Notes: generated from the sequence alone by a model not told the origin. Positions 41,050-53,894 are shown, counted from the stretch's first letter. The stretch is DNA of 64,000 nucleotides from Setoptus koraiensis (GCA_048013815.1 CM106586.1:23498001-23562000); one strand, 5' to 3'. Made by a program: numbers and translations.

Positions 41050-41965
41050 TAGTCTGTTGAACTGCGTAAACTTTGTATGCCTTTTTGGCGCTCATAGATG
41101 GCAGTAGCGGCGCCATCTCGATGGACTCTTTTGCGAACACTAGAAATGACGATAGGCACTTCTACCGTGTGGAAATTTGCCAATACCTTTGGCCGTAGTT
41201 CAAGAAAAAGACGTCAGAGGCGCTTGCGTCAGCTTGAAAATGCACTGAAAAGGTTGAAGTGTCTCGAAAAATGTTTCGTTTTTACTTCTTTTTTTTTCTT
41301 GTTGATTTGATTTTCGAATGCTCATTCGATCCGACGCACGAAAAATGCGTGTACAAAAAGCGACCTCAAACGGTTTTTCGCTGAACTGCGGCCGAAGGTA
41401 TCGGCAGATTTCCGCCCAGTAGTATGCGTGAAAAAATAACATCTATCGCTAGCACTTTTGACGACGACCAATCACACTAGACCAAAGAACTAGTGCCAAG
41501 ACCAGCCAACCTATTAGAGTTGGTCACAATTTCGGCGAAGATTTTTTTTTTCGTCTTTGTTATAGTGGTCGCGTTGAGACCCTATGATCTGAACGATTAT
41601 AATTTCCGATTTCGACGTCATAATTATAGCCTTTCGGATTGGATGCGATCGGGTTGCGCTTTGCGAAGTTGGCAAATTCTGAATTTAGCCGATTGTTACA
41701 ACATTGTCTAGTGTTTTGAAACAAGTGGATGAGGCGACCGTAGTTCGAGAGCGAAATTGGCCGAACGGCTTAGAGGCCGAACAGCCTTTTATAGGGTCAC
41801 TTGTTTATTTGGTTTCCAGCGGCGGCGGCGGCAGCAGCAGCCCCAAACAAAAGAGTGCGATGGACGAGGCTGGAGTGCAGTCGCAACACACCTCTCAGCG
41901 CACGCGAAGAATAGAGGCAAGAGCAGATATCAAAATTCTCTGATCCGCTCTCTGGACTGCCCGAT

Positions 41966-42074
41966 TCGGTCGTTCTTTCGTTCTCTCGTTGTGGCGTTCT
42001 CTCGGCCGTTCTCTCGTTCGCCGGCTCGTTCTTTCGTTCGCTCGGCCGTTCTCCCGTTCGCCGGCTCGCTCGTT
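41966..42074. repeat. CGTTC-rich minisatellite
   Basis: Degenerate units of about 16-30 bp around CGGCCGTTCTCTCGTTCG and GCCGGCTCG. Confidence 0.65.
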
Positions 42075-42674
42075 GGCCTTCGTCGGAACGTTCGCATGGC
42101 TCCGACGTTTGTCCCCTGTCGGCTTAGCGTGAGCCTATTGGCGCACGCCAGCCACTCTGTCATGCAGTCACGTATGGCCTGTGTTGTTGCATGGCACTGC
42201 GACTAACAAAGTTTGGGCCGAGCACTAGTGGTCTGCCCATGGTCTGGCACGGCATCGGCGTCAACAACGACAATTCGCAGCCAACTCACAACTGGCTTCG
42301 AATTGGAGCAAACAGCATTCTTGGGTCGGCGGCTTGCGTTGGCCGCTTGGATATTGCACAGTGCCGCTGTTTGATACACTGTTGGTGGCTCAGTGTGTTT
42401 GTGTGTGTCTATATAGAAGCGACGCGGTAAGAATAGAAATAAGAGCAGAGCCACAATAGTAATTATTTCTGTCGGCGTATATACGCTCACTTTCAGAATG
42501 GAAGAGGCCATTTGTCAAGTAAAGATTTTTGAATTTTCTATGCGCAGAGACACATTTGCGCACATCGGGCTGCTTGCGACGCGCATCCAAAGTGACACAT
42601 CTTCCTTTACAAATGGCTTTTTCATTCTGGGAGCGACCGTCTACGCCACCGCCACCACTTCTACTGCAAACACT

Positions 42675-42779
42675 GCTTCGAAAATGCGCTTCGAAAATGC
42701 GGCTGCGAAAATGCTGCTGCGAAAATGCGGCTTCGAAAATGCGGCTTCGAATGTGCGGCTGCCAATGTGCGGCTGCGAA
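42675..42779. repeat. 15-bp tandem repeat
   Basis: Seven units like GCTTCGAAAATGCGG, the last ones diverged. The 15-bp period keeps frames open on both strands, which explains the apparent open frames here. Confidence 0.8.
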
Positions 42780-42912
42780 CACACTGGCGAAAAGAAGCGA
42801 GTTCATTTCGCTTGTGTGTGCTCCCTTTTCTGTTGGCCGTTTTTTCGCTGGTCGCTCGTCGGCAGCATCGTCGGATCATGTTGGCGATGAGCACAACGAG
42901 ATAAAGCCGGCC

Positions 42913-42966
42913 GAGAGCTTCTCAGCAGCCGAGGGCTTCTCAGCAGCGGAGAACTTCTCAGCGGCG
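42913..42966. repeat. 18-bp tandem repeat, three units
   Basis: Three 18-bp units of the form GAG(A/G)(G/A)CTTCTCAGCAGCS. In-frame period, noncoding context. Confidence 0.8.
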
Positions 42967-43504
42967 ACGAGGTTCGTCGCGGAACGACGACAGGCCGAGC
43001 GGCAGCGAGTTGCCGCAGAGATGAAGCGAAACGAGACGCGATATGAGATGAGACGAGCCGAGCCAAGTCGAGACACCGAGTCGCTGGCGAGCGTCGCCAG
43101 CCAGCTCGCCGGCAGAGAGCGAGTGAGCCGAGTCAGTGAGCGAGCTAGTCGGGCTGTCGGCGAGCAGATCCGAAGCTCGAGACGGAGCGAAGAAGCGACG
43201 GCTCACCTTAGTTGTTCGTAAGCGCACACAGGCACGAACGAGGACGGGGGAGCCTGACGAAGAAAGAAACACTTGGTGGTGCCAAAATGGTATGATAACT
43301 GGGCTCGTTATAGGCCACAATGTGAGCGCTGGCAAACATTAGCCGGAGATCTCTCGATTGCAGTTTGCACTGTGAGATGAAACGAGACGAGATTGGTAAA
43401 TGCGATCGGATGGACACAAGGATGGTCGGTCGATCACGATGAGTCGCTCGAGCGAGTGGCTGCGAATGCAAAGCAACGACCAGAATTGTCAGAATTGTTG
43501 TTTG

Positions 43505-45095
43505 CTGCTGCAACTTGTTTGCTGCTGCTGCTGCTGCACTGTATTTGTACTCTGGTCGGTGTGGCGCTGTTAACTCGCTGCGAGAAGGACACACCAGATA
43601 GCTGTGAGAGAGTTAGAAGAACAGTCGGATTCTTTTGCTTTTGGCTCGTTCGCAACTGCTTACATAACAACGCAGCAGCAGCGGCATCAGCAGCAACAAC
43701 AACAACAGCAACATCAGCAACCAACAACAACATCAACAGCAACGACGCAGCAACGACAATGACAACGCAGAACACATAAATTAAATTGAGTTTGCCAAAC
43801 TCACTGACAGCGCAACATACAAACTAGTCAGATAAATAAAATTGACAAAGCCGACAGCACACTGCAGAATTGGATGCCAAAAACTAACTGATGCTAGATG
43901 CTGCTCATGCAAGTCGCCATACAAACAGCACGGTGCTGGCGCGAAAAACTTTGCTGACCTATAAAAGTCACGAAAGAATTATTCCGATACAAAGTGACCC
44001 TATATGCGGCTATATGCGGCCAATCCGGCAGCGGCCTCAAGCGAGCCGGAATTTTCATTTCGCCTTGTCAAACAATATCTCTGCTCAATATCGTTATGAA
44101 ATATTGTCTGCTGACACAATGTCCCCTTTACAGGGGCAGCTTTTGCCCTTTTTTCCACTGTCCCACTGCAATCCAATTCCGATCGCCAGCCGATTTGCTG
44201 TTGCGCTGCTCGATAGGCTGTTAATGAGATGATAATTAATCGAAATGAATATTTAGTCGCAGTCGGTCGCTAAATAGATCAACTTGACACAAACAATGAT
44301 GCTGCTGCTGCTGCTGTGATGATTAACAATGAGCAATAAAATGTTGCACTGTTGCACCTCATACGCAACAAGGTTTGCCGGGCTAATCTCGTCGTTGATT
44401 GTTATTATTATTATTATTGTCTTTTTTATTATCTCCTTCTTCAAGATATAAGCCATAGACACATTAACAATAATGGCCGACACATAGTAACAAAATTATC
44501 TAGTTCCAAAAGCTAGCAGATACCATCATCACTGGTGTGCAGTTGACACGAGTCAAAATAAACAGAGTGAGCGATAAAAAAAGTCGTTATGATGATGTAT
44601 TGATGATTATCACTGGACATAAGTGACACCATAACAACAATAATGACGAAACATAAACAGGTAGTTATAACGGAACCACCAATTGAACTGAAAAAGGCTG
44701 AGGTGACAAGGCCGCAATATTGAACTTGACTTTGCCACTTTCGTTAGCTCTCAATAAATAATTTAATTGATTGTCTAATTGATAATAAACTAGTCAACTT
44801 GCATAACTGCATCTATTTACACACACACACACTCTAATTTTCATATAAAACCAATGCAAACCACTGTGCCAGCCAGAGCCTATCCTGTAGCCTCTGGCCA
44901 GAACAAACACTAAACACCTCATACTATTACTGTGGCCATAATGACGGCAATAATAATAGTAACGATTGTAATAATGAAAATAACGATCATCATTATTGCT
45001 TTTATAGTGACATTCATGTTGTTGTCATAAACACTCAACTCGCACTTATGAGATCATTGATCTTGATTCTTTTCAATTCGAACAAGCCAAGGTGG
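43505..45095 (-). repeat. Paralogous noncoding block C1 (inverted, in Antp intron)
   Basis: The reverse complement of this stretch is similar, in the same order, to block C2 (53895-55350) and more weakly to C3 (59790-61480). Shared landmarks from right to left are: a core of about 160 bp (44935-45085) nearly identical to C2; TTAACAATAATGGCCGACAC near 44465; AAGTGACCCTATATG near 44000; ACATAAATTAAATTGAG near 43775; a Gln-type triplet tract (43671-43770); and GCAACTTGTTTGC near 43510. Reading frames are not conserved between copies, so coding is unlikely. It lies about 1.7 kb past the Antp exon 1 donor. Confidence 0.75.
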
Positions 45096-46589
45096 CCCTC
45101 TCGATAATGGCCCGTATATCACAAATCGACTGCCACTGTCACTACTGCTCACCGCTACCGGTGGCTACATTCTTGCAGACTCTATTTTAGGCAAATGACG
45201 TGGGCTCAAGTTCATCTTTTTCGCATCTTTTTCGGTTCTATTTCGGGTGTTTTTCGCATGTTTTTTGGATCTTTTCGCGCAACCAACGAGTGAATCGTCA
45301 CTCTGGCAGTCAGAGTCTGACTGGCATCATCCGCGAGAATTGCAGAAGCTCAAAAAAGCGCCACTCCAACCCTTCTAGACCCTACAACTTTTCGCCCAAC
45401 TCTTGTGAGCCTTTCATTCGAGCTCTCATCTCGATTGCACGCTTGATTTCCGTCCCAATAAAAGCTGAATGCAAGCATGAAAATATTTTCTTTCTGGCAG
45501 TTTGAAAATGATGCCAACATGGTGCCTTTTTCTACTCTATTGACTTTGAGCTGGCCATGGGCTGATGGGCTGCGTGCAAACAGGTAGTTTGTGTGAGGGT
45601 GCAGACTAGCCAGACGAATGATTAATCTGTCTGGCATGAGACTCATCTCATCTCAGCTCGGCTGTGTGAGTAACAAACAAACAAAGTTAAAGAGAGATCT
45701 TTGGCTCGTTTCGTGCACGCTCTTTCTCAGCCAAACTTTGGTTGTTGCAACATCTAGTCATATTGTTTTCTCTCTGAATATCTCTCTGAATATCTGAACT
45801 TTTTGTTAGAAATCGCAACAGCTGATCCGGCAAGACAAGACAAAACAACAGCATACATTGACACTTGAACTATAAACTCAGGAAATTGTCTGATGAAGTG
45901 GAGCCAATTTTCAATTGGCTCGTAATTGTTGCTTTGTCAACTTAGTCAATGGGAGCCAACAACATGCGACGACAACAACAGTAGACAGGCAGTCGGTTGA
46001 TTGATTATGCTCTCTCTCTCTCTCTGTGAGCCGACCAAGTTTGTTTGTTTGTTGGTTGTTGTTGTCGCTGTTGTTGCTGCTCTGATGACGAACCAACGCA
46101 TAGATTGCACGCAGCCAGACTGGCTCGCAAGCTAGAGCAACTTTCAATAAATAGCAACTACAACTGCATACGACAAGTCGCTGCACAACGACTGGATGTG
46201 CGGATAGGGATAAAAATAAAAATGTTTGTAAAAAATTTGCTCGCCGTCGTCGTCATGGTAGACAACTCTTTCCATTATAGGACAGATTGATACTCGTCTA
46301 CTCGTTGGTGGCGCTGTTGCGAAAACACAGCCAGTCAGCTGATGGCGCTGGCTTTCACCACTGGCAGCAGTCTGGCAACTAGGCAACTGGAAAGAACCGA
46401 CCGAAAGAATCGCTCGCCGCGCGACAGAAATGGAGCCATCTACACGCTTGGTTGCCTATAGCAACAACATGCCCGACGTTCTTACGCAACACAATGCTTG
46501 GCCTGATTGCAATGCTCTGGCGTGTTGACTGTGTGTGCTAGTTGCGTCTCTACGCAGGACGCGAGCGACACAACAAACTGAGAATGTTC

Positions 46590-46722
46590 CTCAAATTCGC
46601 AAAATCCGACAAGTTCGGCAAATCCTACAAATTGGGCGGATTCTCAAGTTCGATAAGTTCGGCGAATTCTCGAGTTCGACAGATTCGGCGGATTCTCAAA
46701 TTCGACCGGTTCGACGGATTGT
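46590..46722. repeat. TTCG-rich minisatellite next to Antp donor
   Basis: Degenerate units of about 30 bp combining (A/G)AGTTCG, GGCGGATTCTC and GACAGATTCG, starting about 40 bp inside the Antp intron. Confidence 0.7.
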
Positions 46723-46761
46723 GCAAGTGCGAGAACAGAAACAAGAGTGAGGAAAACTCAC

Positions 46762-48664
46762 CGAATTGGTTGCGCATCCACGGATAGCAGACTGGCGACA
46801 AATCGGACGCAACCGTCTGGCCGCTGCCAGTCGCAACAGCCGATCCTGCGGCGTTGATGGTCAAAATGTGCTGCTGTTGTTGCTGTTGTTGCTGTTGCGC
46901 CGGTTGCTGTTGGGCCGGCGCCGGTTGCATCTGCTGGTACTGGCCGTCGGCTGGTTGCTGTTGGTGTAGGTGACTCGGTTGTTGCTGTTGGTGGTGGTGA
47001 TGCGGCTGCTGCTGCTGTTGTTGTTGTTGTTGTTGCTGTTGGAGGTGATGCGAGTGCTGGCCATGATGATGTGGCTGATGCGCATGATGCAATTGATGAT
47101 GAGAGTAAATAGTTTGCTGCTGCTGCTGCTGATGATGATGCAGCTGAGCAGATTGAGCTTGCAATTCCGGCCTCGCCACTGACTGAGTGTGCAGTTGTTG
47201 CTGCTGTTGTTGTTGAGATTGTTGCTGCAACTGCATCTGCTGCAATTGTTGCTGCATCTGATGCTGCTGCTGTTGTTGTTGTTGTTGTTGATCGGCCTCT
47301 AGTGACACCGACGACGACGAGGGCGAATGTTGCGTAAGAGGATGCTGCTGCGGCTGCTGGTGACCTTGTAGGGGTGCCAGAGTTGGCGGCGTCGATATAG
47401 GTAGGATCCTCAAATTGGTGCCGGCGGCATGCAGATTGTCCGCTGCTGTGGCGCCAAAATTGCTGCTGACGCTGCTGTTATTAGACTTGTTGCCATTTGT
47501 GACAGGCTGCAAAGTTTGGGGCGACTGGTGATTTGGTGGCGTTCCGTTTGCTGGCGACGCGGCTATTGCGCCCATTGACGTGGGCACAACCGGCACGCCG
47601 GCAGCAGCAGTAGCAGCTATCGGCAACAATATAGGACTATCGGCACAGGTAGCCGGTTGTGCAATACCGTTCATGATGGGATGCTGATGATGATGCTGAA
47701 AGTGTTGCTCATAATGTTGGTGTTGCTGATGGTGATGTTGTTGCTGTTGTTGCAGGTGGTGGTGGTGGTGGTGAAGTTGTTGTTGTGGTTGATGCTGCTG
47801 ATTATGCAAATGCTGTTGTTGTTGTTGTTGTTGTTGTGAATGCTGTTGGTGGTGGTGCTGCTGAAAAGCGGCCGCATTCTGATGATGGTGATGGTGTTGT
47901 GCATGTTGCGCGTGGTGCTGGTGGTGAAGGTGATGATGGTGGTGAGCGTGTGGCATCAAAATCATGGCATGATGCTGCTGCTGTTGCTGTTGTTCAATAT
48001 TGGTTAGATCGGCTGAATTAAGCAAATGATGATGATGATTGTTGTCCGCTAGCGGTGATTGATTGCTGGCCAGCACTTGTTGTTGTTGCTGCTGCCGCTG
48101 CTGCTGAGTGAATTGCTCCTGATGTAAATCAAGCTGTTGGTGTTGGAGGTGATGAAGCTGCTGCTGCTGTTGTTGTTGGTGGTGATGGTGGTTGTGATGC
48201 TGCTGGTGCTGATGGTGTTGTTGATGGTGGTGCAATTGATGGGGTGCCTGGTGATGCTGCTGTTGTTGCAATTGTTGTTGCTGTTGTTGTTGTTGCTGAT
48301 GCTGAAAGTGTTGCTGATAAGTTTGCTGCTGCTGTTGTTGATGACTCTGAATTGTGTCCGGCGTGATGTTTGCCGTGAGTGTTGGCGTCGATTGAGGACT
48401 CACCGCGCTCGCCAGCATGGTGGCATCGCCCGCGCCCAAACTGACCGGCGACTGATGGTGATAATTGTGAGGTAGGCTCCCATTTGTGACTGGACTAGCC
48501 GAGTGATTGAAATGATGATGATGATTATTGTTGTAGTTGACCCTAGATTGAGTGGCCACAGTGGCCGCTGCGCTCGCTGCTGCCGCCGTCATTGCCGATT
48601 GTTCATTATGCGACACAACAGGATTGTATGGCAGATAATCGGTGGCGGCCTCAGTTATGTTCAT
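46762..48664 (-). CDS. Antp: Antennapedia exon 1: N-terminus, Gln/His-rich region, YPWM
   Basis: First coding exon, 634 codons plus one base. The start is the first in-frame ATG (48664, [15 protein letters not shown]); an in-frame TAA lies a short way upstream. The hexapeptide YPWMRNQF (627-634), an Antp-type Exd/Pbx-binding motif, ends at a GTGAGT donor (46756-46761). Splicing to 33630 in phase 1 gives a five-residue RNQFE linker before the homeodomain. The middle is dominated by long Gln and His runs encoded mostly by CAG, CAA and CAC/CAT, with islands of ordinary sequence (for example SPILLPIAATAAAGVPVVPTS). The first ~190 residues are almost the same as those of the Ubx-like gene at 57007-58536, including synonymous sites. 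The usual arthropod Antp start (MSSYF-like) is absent. Transcription would give an 861-aa nuclear factor specifying segment identity. Confidence 0.9.
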
Positions 48665-48830
48665 CTTCTCGTCATTTTCGTCGTCCGAGATTTCGATCAA
48701 TTTAAATTACAATCGTCGATTACAATTATTGCGTGTTGTGTGTGTTTTGATTATTTCACTGCAATGTTTCAATTAGCTTCAATTTCGTCTCGTTCTTCAC
48801 GATTTTCATCCTCTTACCTAGCGTTGCGAG
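48072..48830 (-). repeat. Shared 5' module, Antp copy
   Basis: About 760 bp covering the leader and the first ~190 codons, nearly identical to 57946-58700. Similarity ends abruptly in the coding sequence just after CAAGTGC (Antp continues VLASNQ, Ubx continues VHIKSS) and at the left edge of a TG run upstream. It contains a run of about 230 identical bases (48324-48557). Differences are concentrated in Gln/His triplet number. Confidence 0.9.
48756..48817 (-). other. Putative leader mini-intron / upstream ORF of Antp
   Basis: In the Antp leader, GTAAGAG (donor, from 48817) and GCAG (acceptor, ending at 48759) would define a 59-bp intron. The same stretch, if unspliced, starts a 17-codon upstream ORF (ATG at 48809, MKIVKNETKLK, TGA at 48756-48758). 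Both signals are kept in the Ubx copy. Confidence 0.35.
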
Positions 48831-48998
48831 TGTGTGTGTGTGTGTTGTTGTTGTTGTGTGAAATTAATTATAAAATTAATTATAAGTTTTAGTTGATTTT
48901 AGCAAAGTTGCCCAAAGTGGCCCGATAAAAGACCTCTGTCTCTCTTTCTGTGCGACACAGAAAGAGCTTGAATTTGAGCTTCACACCCACAAATGAGC

Positions 48999-49044
48999 GT
49001 GTGTGTGTGTGTGTGTGCGTGTGTATGTGTGTGTGTGTGTGTGT
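48999..49044. repeat. (TG)n microsatellite, interrupted
   Basis: TG run with CG and TA interruptions about 170 bp upstream of the shared 5' module of Antp. Confidence 0.85.
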
Positions 49045-49936
49045 CTGCGCTTGCGCAAACAAGCCACATGATGAGCTCGAATCGGTTCGGGCGCTTCGAA
49101 CTGGCACAATTGACAGAATTCGACGGCGACAACAATCATTGTTGGGCCAACGAGTCGTTGTCCCATTGCCGCATTGGCGAATTATCGCAATCGATCACCG
49201 TTTAATTGGGCCGGGCGAGCGAATCGGTTGAAATTTCTGCTTCTTTGCCGCTTTTGCAGCAAAAAAGTTCATAGAGGCATGCCCTTCATCGTGTTGTCGC
49301 GAATTTGTGTGCGGCTCCGGTGGAGAATTCGCGTTCGCTCACCCTCGTGCACGGGGCACGACCTTTTACGACTTAGCGAGAAACGGTTCGCCGGACAATC
49401 TAGCGGCGCTGGTTGTGTTAAAAAGTTGTCGCTGCGCGCTAAAAAGTGCTGGCGCTCCGTTTGTTTGGACAGTTATATTGGGCCAACATCAAACAGTTAG
49501 ATTGGCCAAACTGGTTGCACTGTCCAGTTGGCCGGACTGGTTAAACCGATTGAACCGATTCGCCGGCTTTTTTACACCGTCCGTCTATTGATTGTAAATG
49601 TGCCATGATTTTATGACCGCAATAAAGGGTGTCTAAAGCAGACCGCACATCTATAAAACACACTGTGCTGCTCGCTAGCACATATTCTTTCCGAAACGAT
49701 GATCAAATGAAATTCAGCACAACTAATCAGATGGACTGTGTTGAGGTCAAGAAAAGTTCCATTCGCTTGGCACAATTATTAATTTCGCGCTGCACATAGT
49801 CTTTCTCTCTGCACGCTATTTGTTCCAACTTGACCCGGCATCGCACTCACTGGTCACCAACACCAACTTGGTGTCACCAAGAGACATCTATGACCCGCCA
49901 ATGACACTAATGGCCGATATACTCTTGGCCGTTTAC

Positions 49937-49943
49937 TATATAA
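49937..49943 (+). promoter_or_regulatory. TATA-like box of candidate plus-strand gene
   Basis: TATATAA 75-80 bp upstream of the ATG at 50018, a reasonable distance for a short leader. Confidence 0.3.
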
Positions 49944-50017
49944 CCAATTGGGATCCTATTAGATGGAGAATAATTCACGAACAATTGTAAACAAGATACC
50001 GATTGAGAAGCAACAAG

Positions 50018-50961
50018 ATGTTTAAGGCACCGGACAATACGCTCGATTTTCATAACAAGCAAATCGGTGAGTTTCATATAATCGTGAGATTAATTTATCC
50101 GGATCCCGTATTGGGGGTGGCTCTATTATATTCACCCACAATGTTAGAGATAAACCACACGGAACAATAGAGACTATCAATATTTATCTTATCAACACCA
50201 CATACTCACACCATGCCTACCCTCCTATTTGTCTCAAACAACAACATAATCATTGCCAGGTCCATCATCTAAATTTTCTTTTTCTGCCAAATTTTGTCCC
50301 TCGCAAAACTATCCATTTAAATTCAAAAATATAGCTGACATAGCGATGGGTCAGAGATGCAAAAACAAATCAAGATCGTCGGCCTACATCCTGACGTCCC
50401 CACTGGGGCATGTCTATACTAACGCCTGTCCCGATGGTTTGCATTGTGTTAGGTACGACTCAACACTCTGACCACTTAACTCAATGCACATCAAAATATG
50501 AATTAAAATGCTCATAACTGATTGCTCCTGGTCAAACATATAAACTTTCCACTACATATACATTCGAATATCATCAAACTATGACTAACAATAACCCAAC
50601 ACAAACTCTGCTCTTCCTTCCCTCGTTTCTCTCCATCTTCTATGACATTGTAATTAATATTATTAGACTCTACGGCGATGCGGACTACGACAAGATTGAC
50701 TGGGATACAAAGGTTGACTTTATCAGAGCGTCAAGTCTAATGGAGAGCAATCCGCATGCAAAGCGTCTTAAAAAATGGTTACAAGCATATTTTGACAACG
50801 CGCCTCGTTGCGAAGAGATTGAACTAGATCTTTGTTGTTTAGATCTTTATGGAGACTTTAACTCAAATATTTGGAAAAATCTTATAGTGTTCAACCGAAG
50901 CCTGCAGTTGACAACCAATCCGCACACTCAGACACCAAAGTTAAACTGGCCGATATTATAA
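50018..50961 (+). CDS. Candidate small three-exon gene, unknown function
   Basis: Exons 50018-50066, 50260-50452 and 50667-50961 join in frame (phases 1 and 2) to 178 codons. The introns are 193 and 214 bp with donors GTGAGT and GTACGA and acceptors CCAG and TTAG; a pyrimidine-rich stretch precedes exon 3. TATATAA lies upstream, and AATAAA (51070-51075) about 110 bp past the TAA stop. The product would start MFKAPDNTLDFHNKQIGPSS and contain a Lys-rich middle (GQRCKNKSRSS), a segment VYTNACPDGLHC and an acidic/aromatic stretch (LYGDADYDKIDWDTKVDF). It has several Cys, no signal peptide and no domain I recognise. It runs opposite to the Hox genes. The last ~27 codons and the 3' flank belong to dispersed repeat D, so this could be a mobile or duplicated gene, or a chance splice pattern. 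Low to moderate confidence. Confidence 0.42.
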
Positions 50962-51271
50962 TTCATATTGCAAGTGTTTTTAGATCTACCAACACTATTT
51001 GTCTCTAAAAATCATTGTCCATGGCGGAAAATCTTTCAATTCCATTATATTGCTATTGGTATCGAGGGAAATAAATTTCGGTAGGAACGAGAAAAAGCTC
51101 CTGGATTTGGTATTTCGGTGGGAACAAGTGTGTCTCAAATGACTCACCTATGACTTGCTCGCATACGGATTTTCAGAGTTTTCACCTAGTTAGAAATACA
51201 TCGGCGAATAATCGATTCTGTTGGCCCTAGTTACTGGCTTGCTGTGATCAGTTTGCCGGATTGGCAATCCA
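50882..51271. repeat. Dispersed repeat D, copy 2
   Basis: Inverted copy of 25665-26052. It covers the end of the candidate gene and its 3' flank up to GCCGGATTGGCAATCC. Confidence 0.65.
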
Positions 51272-51836
51272 GCCTAGCGGAGGACAGCGAAGAGTCGGAC
51301 AAATGAAACATCGTGCATCGAAGAAATTTATTCTCATGTTTTGTTGTATAGACTCTGGATAAGCGACACCATTGTAGAACAATGACTCTCACTAACCATC
51401 TACCTCATGTGTTTGTTACTGTATTATTGTTCGAGTATCTCGACAATCTGATAGCCGCATATCACTGCCAATAAACAAAAAGTATATTCCAGACAACGAC
51501 GAAACAGTCACTTCGATTATTCATTTCACTTCTTTATTTAGTGCTGTATCAATGGTGTAGATGTGATATTGGTTAGTTGTGTTTAGTTTAACCCTTGCCT
51601 CACCAAAATAATTTGACATTGAGAAATTGAGTGACTTTTTCTCGCTTCAAGAGTGGCCCTCCTAAGCGTTACGCATGTCAGAGTTGTCCTGTGACATAGA
51701 AGCCTCAATTGAACGATGTTTCTTTGCACGAATGGAATATCAACGACCGATCAATAACGGTTAGTTGGGTGCTCGCTTGCAGCGCCGTCTAACGTTGAGA
51801 AAACTCAACTTTTTTCGGAACAATCGCACGCTACCA

Positions 51837-51851
51837 CCTCTAGATGGCACC
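51837..51851 (+). promoter_or_regulatory. CTCF-like motif
   Basis: CCTCTAGATGGCACC, one mismatch from CCASYAGRKGGCRS. Confidence 0.3.
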
Positions 51852-53894
51852 ATCATCAGCAATCACAATAATCTTTTATAATATGAATATTATTACATTG
51901 AGAGCTATCGAGTTATTCGATTGGCAAAATTAAAATCGACACGGCAAGTGCAAATAAGCTTGCACTTGTCATAGCTTGATTTGCAAACAATATGGCACAC
52001 ACACACACGTAACACACGAACAACTGGTAACAAACAAACAAATAAGCAAGCAAACAAGTGTAATCCATGCCAGCAAGACTGTGGCTTAAAACAGACAATT
52101 GTGAGAGTAAAAAGTGCAATTGCGCAACAGCAAATCACAATGATGATAAAATGAAATTTTGAGTATGAATAACCTATAATTATTGTTATTACTATAGTGT
52201 GTGTGTGCCATTTGCAAGTGGCAGAGCGACCGATGGCATTATGATTATGGTTAGCATTGGCGTGGCCACGTCTAGCCAATCGAAGGCCCGTCGTAAAGAA
52301 TGCCAGCCAACGACGAGCGCCAGATGAGATTGAGTTAGCGAGATACGAACAACGATTCACAACAACCGACAAACAACTCGGCTCACAAACTCGGCTGGCT
52401 CTATGCGAACGCACAATCAATCAACAGAATGGCGATTTGTGGTGCCAGATTACCTGTCGGTTCGTTGTTGTTGTTGTTGTTGTTGTCGCTGCCGTTTTGT
52501 TGTTGTTGCTGCTCACCTGTTGGGCTGTTCAGTTATTGGCAATTGTTCTGGCTGCGATGAGTCACCCAAGCAAGCAAAACGAAGCGAACAAGCAAAGAGA
52601 GAAATATCTTTCCTCGCAAGTGGTATAATGTTCGATGGGATAGCTGGCCAGTTGCCTTGAGCGCCACACTTCGATTCGAGCGAGCTCGACAACGCAGCCG
52701 AGCGACGACGAGCCAACAATTTGACTGAATTGATAATAAAATTATTAACAATTATTGTTGTTGCCTGCAAACTAACTCGTCGTCGTCATACAAGTCGATA
52801 GTTCAAGTTCACACACTCATATAGTGTGTTTACGTTTAAAAAGAAAATTTGAAATAGTTGAAAAAGTTGTGAGTAGCTCAGAGAAAAGTTTAATAAATGA
52901 TATATAGAGATACGACGAGTAACATGAATAATATACGAAGTACATTATTTAAGGATAAGCCGCTTGTTGCCGCTTGTTAAATACACGAACAGCTATCTAA
53001 ACTAAACTATCTAGCCCGCCAGCTCGAGCCGAGAATCTTTGCGAGAGAGAAGGCGAATATTAGTCGTTTGTAACAGCTAGGTGAGGTAGCCCGGGCAGAG
53101 TTACAAGTTGAAATTAATTATGTATGTCTGGCTAGTTTTTGTACGCATACAAACTACTTGTTCGCACGCAGCTTACAATTTCATGAGGAGCGAACAATCA
53201 AAAGAGTAAGAGTGGCACTAATATCTGTGATAGCCAGCCACTAACAACATGATCTGCCAAGTGGCTCCTGACAGCTCAATAAATGTTAGCTGCAAACTAT
53301 TTCAAACGCGAAAAAAGAAAATCTCTCCAATTGGATTGAATTAGAATTAGGATGGCCAACAAAGAATTGAGCCGGGTTGATCTGATCTGAGTGTCAAAGA
53401 ACTCTTCACAGGGCTCGAAATATTTTGGATGATGCAAGTGGCGAGTGAAAATGGACTGTGTGCGAAAAAACGACGACTCAAATGTATTTCACAGACCACA
53501 GAGATGAATAGATGTCATGTCGGACGAAACTGAATAGAGTTGGTCGCAAATCAAGTTTGGATAGGCAGATTTTTTGAATAGATATAGATATAGATATCTA
53601 CTATATAATTCCTCGGAGCACAAGATGCTGCTCCGTTGTGCAGGTTGATTGCGCGACAATTACCGATTGACGAACCAACGTTTCGATCCACATTAATCCA
53701 ATCTATAATGTACAGAACTATCCATAGTTGCGAGGGCTGATTTGTTATTGTTCCGATGCGAATATGAGCTTGTTGGCGATTCCGTTATAACGGAATGGCC
53801 ACTTGATTACGATTGTATCAACTGGTGGCATCAACAGTGACAATGACAGATTACGGATGCGAAGAAAGTGAGTGAACCTTGTGTCACCTTGTCT

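Noticed and set aside
46625-46755. Continuation of the Antp frame past the hexapeptide (EFSSLLFLF...)
   Set aside because: It begins exactly at a GTGAGT donor and runs through a minisatellite. Joining to the homeodomain exon restores a normal Antp.
46970-48475. Long plus-strand open frames rich in Leu/Val/Met opposite Antp exon 1
   Set aside because: They are the antisense of CAG/CAC tracts; triplet repeats keep other frames open. The minus strand carries YPWM and a matched splice donor.
48665-48700. Twelve extra acidic codons (IEISDDENDEK) before the Antp ATG, matched in Ubx
   Set aside because: They start at TTG, with an in-frame stop a few codons upstream in Antp. Probably leader sequence, although non-AUG initiation was not excluded.
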